DNA from: Eudoraea sp.
Lineage (GTDB): Bacteria > Bacteroidota > Bacteroidia > Flavobacteriales > Flavobacteriaceae
DNA: 18,604 bases
Reading direction: 5' to 3'
NCBI GenBank assembly: GCA_013041785.1
Contig: JABDRK010000032.1
Span: forward strand, 1 to 18,604
The notes below the pieces were generated by a model. It ran no database searches. It was not told the DNA's origin and saw only the letters and a program-made list of their open reading frames with translations. A program made the position numbers and the translations under genes. Positions 14,430 to 18,604 of this stretch are shown here, in pieces. Within the stretch, counting starts at the first letter, position 1, and every line of letters starts with the position of its first letter.

Positions 14430-15740
14430 ATTTACCCGGGTAAGCAGTAAAAGTCCGGTAAGGAAGAATAAGCCCAGAAAAATGGTGGCATTGCGCATAC
14501 TCCCGGTATTTTGGGCAACTACCCCATAGAGGAAGGTACCGATTACAATCCCGATCTTTTCCGAAACATCATAAAAACTAAAGAAGGAAGCGGTATCCAG
14601 GGTCCTGGGCAGGAATTTGGAATAGGTGGATCGGGATAGCGCCTGTATGCCTCCCATAACCATCCCAACGCAGCCTGCAGCGATATAAAAATCCATGGGG
14701 GTGATTAGGAAATAAGCGTAGATACATATAAATATCCATAGCAGATTGACTACAATCAGGGTAGGGATGTTACCAAAGGCCTTAGAAGCCCGGGCGGTAA
14801 GGGTGGCTCCCAAAATAGCTACCAGTTGAATTAGCAAAATACTCACAATAAGGCCGGTTGTGCGTTCACTATCGGAGCCCCAGTTGATCTCCTCTTCCCC
14901 AAAATAAGCTGCAATCAGCATCACTGTTTGTACGGCCATACTGTACACGAAAAAGGCACCTAAATAGCGTTTGAGTCGGGTATCGTGGTTTAGTTGATAC
15001 CATACCCCTTTGAGTTCGCGGAACCCGTTCAAAATAACATGGCTTCTTTCCCCTTTGCGTTTGTTCCCCCTGGGTAGATGAAAAAAGGTATACTGACTGA
15101 ACAAGATCCACCAGATCCCAACGGAAAGGAAAGACAATCGCATAGCCTTGACCTCTGCCACTTCACCCCCACTGGCTTCAATCCCAAAGGAAGCCGGGTT
15201 CATGACCATGGCAAGATTGAAGAGCAACAAAAGCACACTGCCCACATAGCCCATGGAATATCCTTTGGCACTGATCCCGTCTTGCTGATCCGGGAAGGCA
15301 ATATCTGGTAAATAGGAATTATTGATGGCAAAGCTCACCCAGAACCCCACAAGCCCAAAAAAATAGCACCCTAAACCCAGGTAAATATGCTCCAGGGAAA
15401 ACCAGTATAAGCCCATACAGGAAAGCGCTCCCAAATAGCAGAAGAATTTCATAAAGGCCTTCTTATTGCCCATATAATCTGCAATTCCCGAGAGGAAAGG
15501 GGTTATGATCGCAATAAACAGGAAGGCGATTGAGGTTGTGTAGCTAATTAACGGAGCGCGAGCAATTTCTCCTCCGAATACCGCTACTTTTTCAATGCCT
15601 GCTGTTCTGAACAAAGCTCCGTAGAACAGTGGAAAGACTGCTGATGCAATAACCAGGCTGTATACCGAATTGGCCCAGTCATAGAAGGCCCATGCATTGA
15701 GCAGTTTTTTGCTTCCCTTTATGGCGTAGGATCGGGTCAT
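14412..15740 (-). CDS. UMF1-family MFS transporter (Atg22-like permease)
   Basis: This is an integral inner-membrane protein of 442 aa with about twelve hydrophobic segments. The N-terminal LLNAWAFYDWANSVYSLVI is characteristic of the UMF1/Atg22-like branch of the major facilitator superfamily. A GIADYMGNKKAF loop after an early helix matches MFS motif A, and GGIQALSRSTYSKFLP near residue 370 is another family hallmark. A central charged loop (RGNKRKGERSH) separates the two six-helix halves. Substrate is not predictable; distant fungal Atg22 exports amino acids from vacuoles. The ATG at 15740 is the only ATG near the family start. A TTG at 15773 would run through a terminator-like hairpin and is rejected. 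The gene converges on the sigma operon and lies downstream of the M48 peptidase gene. Confidence 0.92.
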   Translation of the reverse strand: MTRSYAIKGSKKLLNAWAFYDWANSVYSLVIASAVFPLFYGALFRTAGIEKVAVFGGEIARAPLISYTTSIAFLFIAIITPFLSGIADYMGNKKAFMKFFCYLGALSCMGLYWFSLEHIYLGLGCYFFGLVGFWVSFAINNSYLPDIAFPDQQDGISAKGYSMGYVGSVLLLLFNLAMVMNPASFGIEASGGEVAEVKAMRLSFLSVGIWWILFSQYTFFHLPRGNKRKGERSHVILNGFRELKGVWYQLNHDTRLKRYLGAFFVYSMAVQTVMLIAAYFGEEEINWGSDSERTTGLIVSILLIQLVAILGATLTARASKAFGNIPTLIVVNLLWIFICIYAYFLITPMDFYIAAGCVGMVMGGIQALSRSTYSKFLPRTLDTASFFSFYDVSEKIGIVIGTFLYGVVAQNTGSMRNATIFLGLFFLTGLLLLTRVNKKAPK

Positions 15741-15741
15741 T

Positions 15742-15770
15742 AAAAAAGCCGTTCCCAGTGGAACGGCTTT
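15742..15770 (-). terminator. Terminator-like hairpin between the M48 gene and the MFS gene
   Basis: AAAGCCGTTCC / ACTG / GGAACGGCTTT (minus strand) is an 11-bp perfect stem with a 4-nt loop and a further three T residues. It starts 38 nt after the M48 stop and its T-run ends 1 nt before the MFS ATG. It most simply ends the GH31-M48 transcript, but it could also regulate the MFS gene. Confidence 0.85.
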
Positions 15771-15808
15771 CAATATACAGTATTTCTGCTTAAATCTCCT
15801 GAATCAAC

Positions 15809-16624
15809 TTATTCAAAGGAGGTCACGCCAAACTTCCTTGCTTCTGCTTTGGCAAGCGGTGCCCACTTGGTTAGATTGGCGATACGGGTTTCGTTAGACG
15901 GGTGGGTGCTTAGAAATTCCGGAGGTGCATTACCCCCTGCCCTGGCTTGCATTCGTCTCCATAGATCCGCGGCTTCGTCCGGATTATATCCGGCTATGGC
16001 CATGATTTGTATACCAATGCGGTCCGCTTCTGTTTCATGACTTCGGCTAAAGGGCAACATACCGCCTACAGTAGTGCCAATTCCATAAGCCTGGTTAAAT
16101 ATGTTTCGTTTTTGGGGATCGTTGATTGCCACATTCCCAGCAACGGCCCCAAGTTGTTGCAGTGTCCCCGCGCTCATGCGCTGAGCGCCGTGGTCTGCCA
16201 GGGCATGGGCCACCTCGTGTCCCATAACCACTGCTACGCCAGCCTCACCGGCACAAATGGGCAAAATACCGCTGTAGAATACAATTTTCCCTCCTGGCAT
16301 ACACCAGGCATTTACCAGCGTATCCTGTACCAAATTGTACTCCCAGCGATAATCTTTAAGATAGCCGGGATACCCATTGGCATCCAGCCAGCGCTCTGCA
16401 GCGGTAGAAATTCGCTGTCCGACACGAGTGATCATTCTGGCTTCTGAAGATTCCTCTAAAACCTTATTCTCGGTCAGAAACTGATCGTATTGCGCAAAGG
16501 CCATTGGGAATATCTGGCTGTTTGGATAAAAATTAAGGGTTTTCTTACCGGTAAACGGATTGGTTTTACAAGCGGCAACCCCAATAAAAATAAAGATTGC
16601 CAGGAAAATTTTTTTTGTATTCAT
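15809..16624 (-). CDS. M48-family zinc metallopeptidase, lipoprotein
   Basis: This 271-aa protein starts with a lipoprotein signal (MNTKKIFLAIFIFIGVAAC, lipidated Cys 19), so it is membrane-anchored on the periplasmic side. The peptidase M48 core shows the zinc motif HEVAH at residues 136-140 (catalytic Glu 137) and SRSHETEADRIG near 193-204, which supplies the third ligand Glu 197. The preceding NAWCMPGGKIVFYSGIL segment is the usual substrate-side strand. Architecture and length match Oma1/LoiP/YcaL-like envelope quality-control peptidases. It follows the GH31 gene by 34 nt and is followed by a strong hairpin. Role in degrading misfolded envelope proteins is inferred from the family. Confidence 0.94.
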   Translation of the reverse strand: MNTKKIFLAIFIFIGVAACKTNPFTGKKTLNFYPNSQIFPMAFAQYDQFLTENKVLEESSEARMITRVGQRISTAAERWLDANGYPGYLKDYRWEYNLVQDTLVNAWCMPGGKIVFYSGILPICAGEAGVAVVMGHEVAHALADHGAQRMSAGTLQQLGAVAGNVAINDPQKRNIFNQAYGIGTTVGGMLPFSRSHETEADRIGIQIMAIAGYNPDEAADLWRRMQARAGGNAPPEFLSTHPSNETRIANLTKWAPLAKAEARKFGVTSFE

Positions 16625-16658
16625 AGGACAAGAATTAATCCCCTCAAATTACGAATTT

Positions 16659-18604
16659 TTAGGAACCTATAATATGCAATTCGGTAAAATCCTTACTCAC
16701 CAAAATGGTGTTATCCCCGTTGGGTTTGATCTCCTGTAAAGGAACCTGCACATTGTCTACTTCAATGGCTTTTATTTTAAAAGGCAGGCCGAGCAGGTTA
16801 ATTCTGAATTGTTCGTAAGGGGTGATGTACGTTCCATCTTTGAATTGCTGGATAATGAGTTCATTTTCCTTGCCGTTCAGTTTAATGTTCCTCAGGCTGA
16901 AGTAGCCTTTTGTATAATCGTACCCTTCCTGGGCATCTTCATAAACGGTAGAATTTTCAATACCTGCTTTGTAGTAAATATCCAGGGTTAACTCCTCTAT
17001 CTCCTTCTCCCCAACATATTGCTGTACGGGATATTTGGGGATGATAGCTCCCTCTTTGACGAATATAGGGATACGGTCGATATCGGCCGCGACCCATTTT
17101 TCCATGCCTCCTTCAAGAAGCTCTCCGCTCCAGTAATTGTACCATTTTCCCCTGGGGATGTACATCCTCCGACCTTTAACATTGGGTTCCTGAACCGGAC
17201 AAACCAGGATTTGCTCCCCAAAAATAAATTCATCGGTGCGGAAATGGGTTTGTGGGTCCTCCTGGTCGTAGTACGCCAGGGATTTAAGCATGGGAATATT
17301 ATCCCGGGTATAGCGCCAGAACATGGTATACAGATAGGGTAACAATTGATACCGAAGTTCAATAAATTCCCGCACAATATCAGTCACTTCTTTATCAAAA
17401 GACCAGGGTTCCTGGTCGCCATGGTCACCACTGGAGTGCACGCGGCAAAAGGGATGGAATACCCCAAGCTGAATCCATCGGGCAAACATCTCGCCGCTGG
17501 GTTGTTCCGCAAATCCTCCTATATCAGATCCTACAAAAGACATCCCACTAAGGCACATCCGTTGTACCTGTACATTGGCGATCCAAAGATGTTCCCAGGT
17601 TGCTACATTATCTCCGGTCCAGGTGCTGGAATAACGCTGAGTACCGGCATAGGCGGCACGTGTAATCACAAAAGGCCGCTTTGGGTATACGTATTTTTTT
17701 ACACCTTCGTAAGTAGCTCTTACCATTTGCATCCCGTAAACATTATGTGCCTTCCTGTGGGTGCAGGGATGGCCATCAAAATTATGACGCGTATCCAGGG
17801 GGGCTGTTTTACCGGGAACTTCCATTACTGCTGGCTCATTCATATCATTCCATACCGCATGCACCCCTATTTCGGCCATAAATTCCTTGTAGAGCTCGGC
17901 CCACCATGCTCGTACTTCCGGATTGGTAAAATCCGGGAAACTGCATTGACCAGGCCAAACCTTACCCTGCATTAAGGGTCCGTCTCCGCGTTTACAGAAA
18001 TAATCGTTCTCCAGTGCTTCTTTGTATACCCAGTAATCCCGGTCGACCTTGATCCCCGGATCAATCATGACCACCGTTTTAAAACCATCTTCATTGAGTT
18101 CCTCAATCATCCTTTTGGGATCCGGGAATTTTTTCTTGTCCCATGTAAAGCACCTGAAACCATTCATATAATCAATATCCAGGTAAATGGCGTCACAGGG
18201 GATTTTCAAATCCCTGAATTTTTTGGCAAGATTCTTCACCTGCTTTTCCGGGAAATAGCTCCATTTAGACTGATGGAATCCCATTGCCCAAAGGGGTGGC
18301 AATTCCGGAGTGCCCGTTAGGTCGGTATACGAGCGTACTACACGAGACATATCAGGGCCATAGAAAAAATAGTAATTCATTTCCCCGCCGTCTGCCCAAA
18401 AGCTGGTTACATGACGTTTTTCATGAGAAAAATCAAAGTGGGTATGGAAGGTATTGTCGAAGAAAATCCCATAGGCCATATTGTTGTGTAATCCGATATA
18501 AAATGGAATTGCCTTATAAAGCGGATCCTGCTCTTTGGTATAGGCATACTGATCTGTTACCCAATTACTTACACGCCTTCCTTTAAGATTGGAATGCGTG
18601 GCCT
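16659..18604 (-). CDS. GH31 family alpha-glucosidase, N-terminus beyond the right edge
   Basis: The frame is open from the right edge to the TAA at 16659, giving 647 residues. It enters as ATHSNLKGRRVSNWVTDQYA and continues with IPFYIGLHNNMAYGIFFDNT, the N-terminal beta-sandwich typical of GH31. The catalytic barrel shows DAIYLDIDYM, the nucleophile Asp in WNDMNEP (codon 17844-17846), the acid/base Asp in STWTGDN (about 17610), GSDIGGF and the RVHSSGDHGDQEPW loop. The C-terminal part (from about 17200 down to 16659) forms the proximal and distal beta-domains, including a DUF5110-like end. It probably releases glucose from alpha-glucans or oligosaccharides; exact linkage specificity is not readable. 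Related flavobacterial enzymes have about 800 residues, so roughly 150 are missing. No signal peptide can be checked. The M48 gene follows 34 nt later. Confidence 0.95.
   Translation of the reverse strand, partial: ATHSNLKGRRVSNWVTDQYAYTKEQDPLYKAIPFYIGLHNNMAYGIFFDNTFHTHFDFSHEKRHVTSFWADGGEMNYYFFYGPDMSRVVRSYTDLTGTPELPPLWAMGFHQSKWSYFPEKQVKNLAKKFRDLKIPCDAIYLDIDYMNGFRCFTWDKKKFPDPKRMIEELNEDGFKTVVMIDPGIKVDRDYWVYKEALENDYFCKRGDGPLMQGKVWPGQCSFPDFTNPEVRAWWAELYKEFMAEIGVHAVWNDMNEPAVMEVPGKTAPLDTRHNFDGHPCTHRKAHNVYGMQMVRATYEGVKKYVYPKRPFVITRAAYAGTQRYSSTWTGDNVATWEHLWIANVQVQRMCLSGMSFVGSDIGGFAEQPSGEMFARWIQLGVFHPFCRVHSSGDHGDQEPWSFDKEVTDIVREFIELRYQLLPYLYTMFWRYTRDNIPMLKSLAYYDQEDPQTHFRTDEFIFGEQILVCPVQEPNVKGRRMYIPRGKWYNYWSGELLEGGMEKWVAADIDRIPIFVKEGAIIPKYPVQQYVGEKEIEELTLDIYYKAGIENSTVYEDAQEGYDYTKGYFSLRNIKLNGKENELIIQQFKDGTYITPYEQFRINLLGLPFKIKAIEVDNVQVPLQEIKPNGDNTILVSKDFTELHIIGS

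Noticed and set aside
15741..15773. Upstream TTG start for the MFS gene
   Set aside because: The added residues are translated from the terminator-like hairpin and do not match the family N-terminus.

Overview
The window looks like chromosomal DNA of a marine-type Flavobacteriaceae bacterium (phylum Bacteroidota) with moderate GC content. The evidence is the close family fit of S1, Lon, PdxH, RNase Z and the UMF1-type transporter to flavobacterial forms. Shine-Dalgarno sequences are largely absent, and several upstream regions carry the Bacteroidota -7 box TAnnTTTG, once with a well-spaced -33 TTTG. Most genes are core or housekeeping genes. I see no insertion sequence, prophage, CRISPR array, tRNA or rRNA. 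Both window edges cut through a gene, and no gene-free stretch exceeds 300 bases.

Bases 1-5400 (all minus strand) read, in transcription order, pyrR, pyrB, a small STAS-like protein, an overlooked 40-codon ORF, rnz, pdxH, a SixA-like phosphohistidine phosphatase, and ppk1 (cut at the left edge). Junctions are 1-6 nt or overlapping, except for gaps before pdxH (105 nt) and the sixA-like gene (50 nt). The unit starts at a -7 box just upstream of pyrR, next to a small inverted repeat. It couples pyrimidine synthesis and salvage, tRNA 3' maturation, PLP synthesis and polyphosphate metabolism.

Bases 5440-8760 hold rpsA (S1, minus) with its own promoter, a leader that can fold over the start codon, and a strong terminator. 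Next come a divergent monocistronic LysM/Kbp-like gene (plus) and cmk (minus), which converge on a shared bidirectional terminator. lon (minus) lies upstream of cmk.

Bases 11219-14430 are the most distinctive part: a 212-nt divergent control region, then a plus-strand operon. It encodes an ECF sigma factor, a single-pass membrane protein in the anti-sigma position, an exported protein with a DY-motif ladder of about 18 residues, and an exported head-GIN (DUF2807) protein with a SGSGD ladder of about 19 residues. The operon ends at a bidirectional terminator shared with the converging transporter gene. I infer a cell-envelope sensing module whose two effectors are beta-solenoid surface or periplasmic proteins.

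Bases 14412-18604 (minus) encode a GH31 alpha-glucosidase (N-terminus beyond the right edge), an M48 metallopeptidase lipoprotein and a UMF1-family MFS transporter. A terminator-like hairpin after the peptidase gene ends only 1 nt before the transporter start codon, which is an unusual arrangement.
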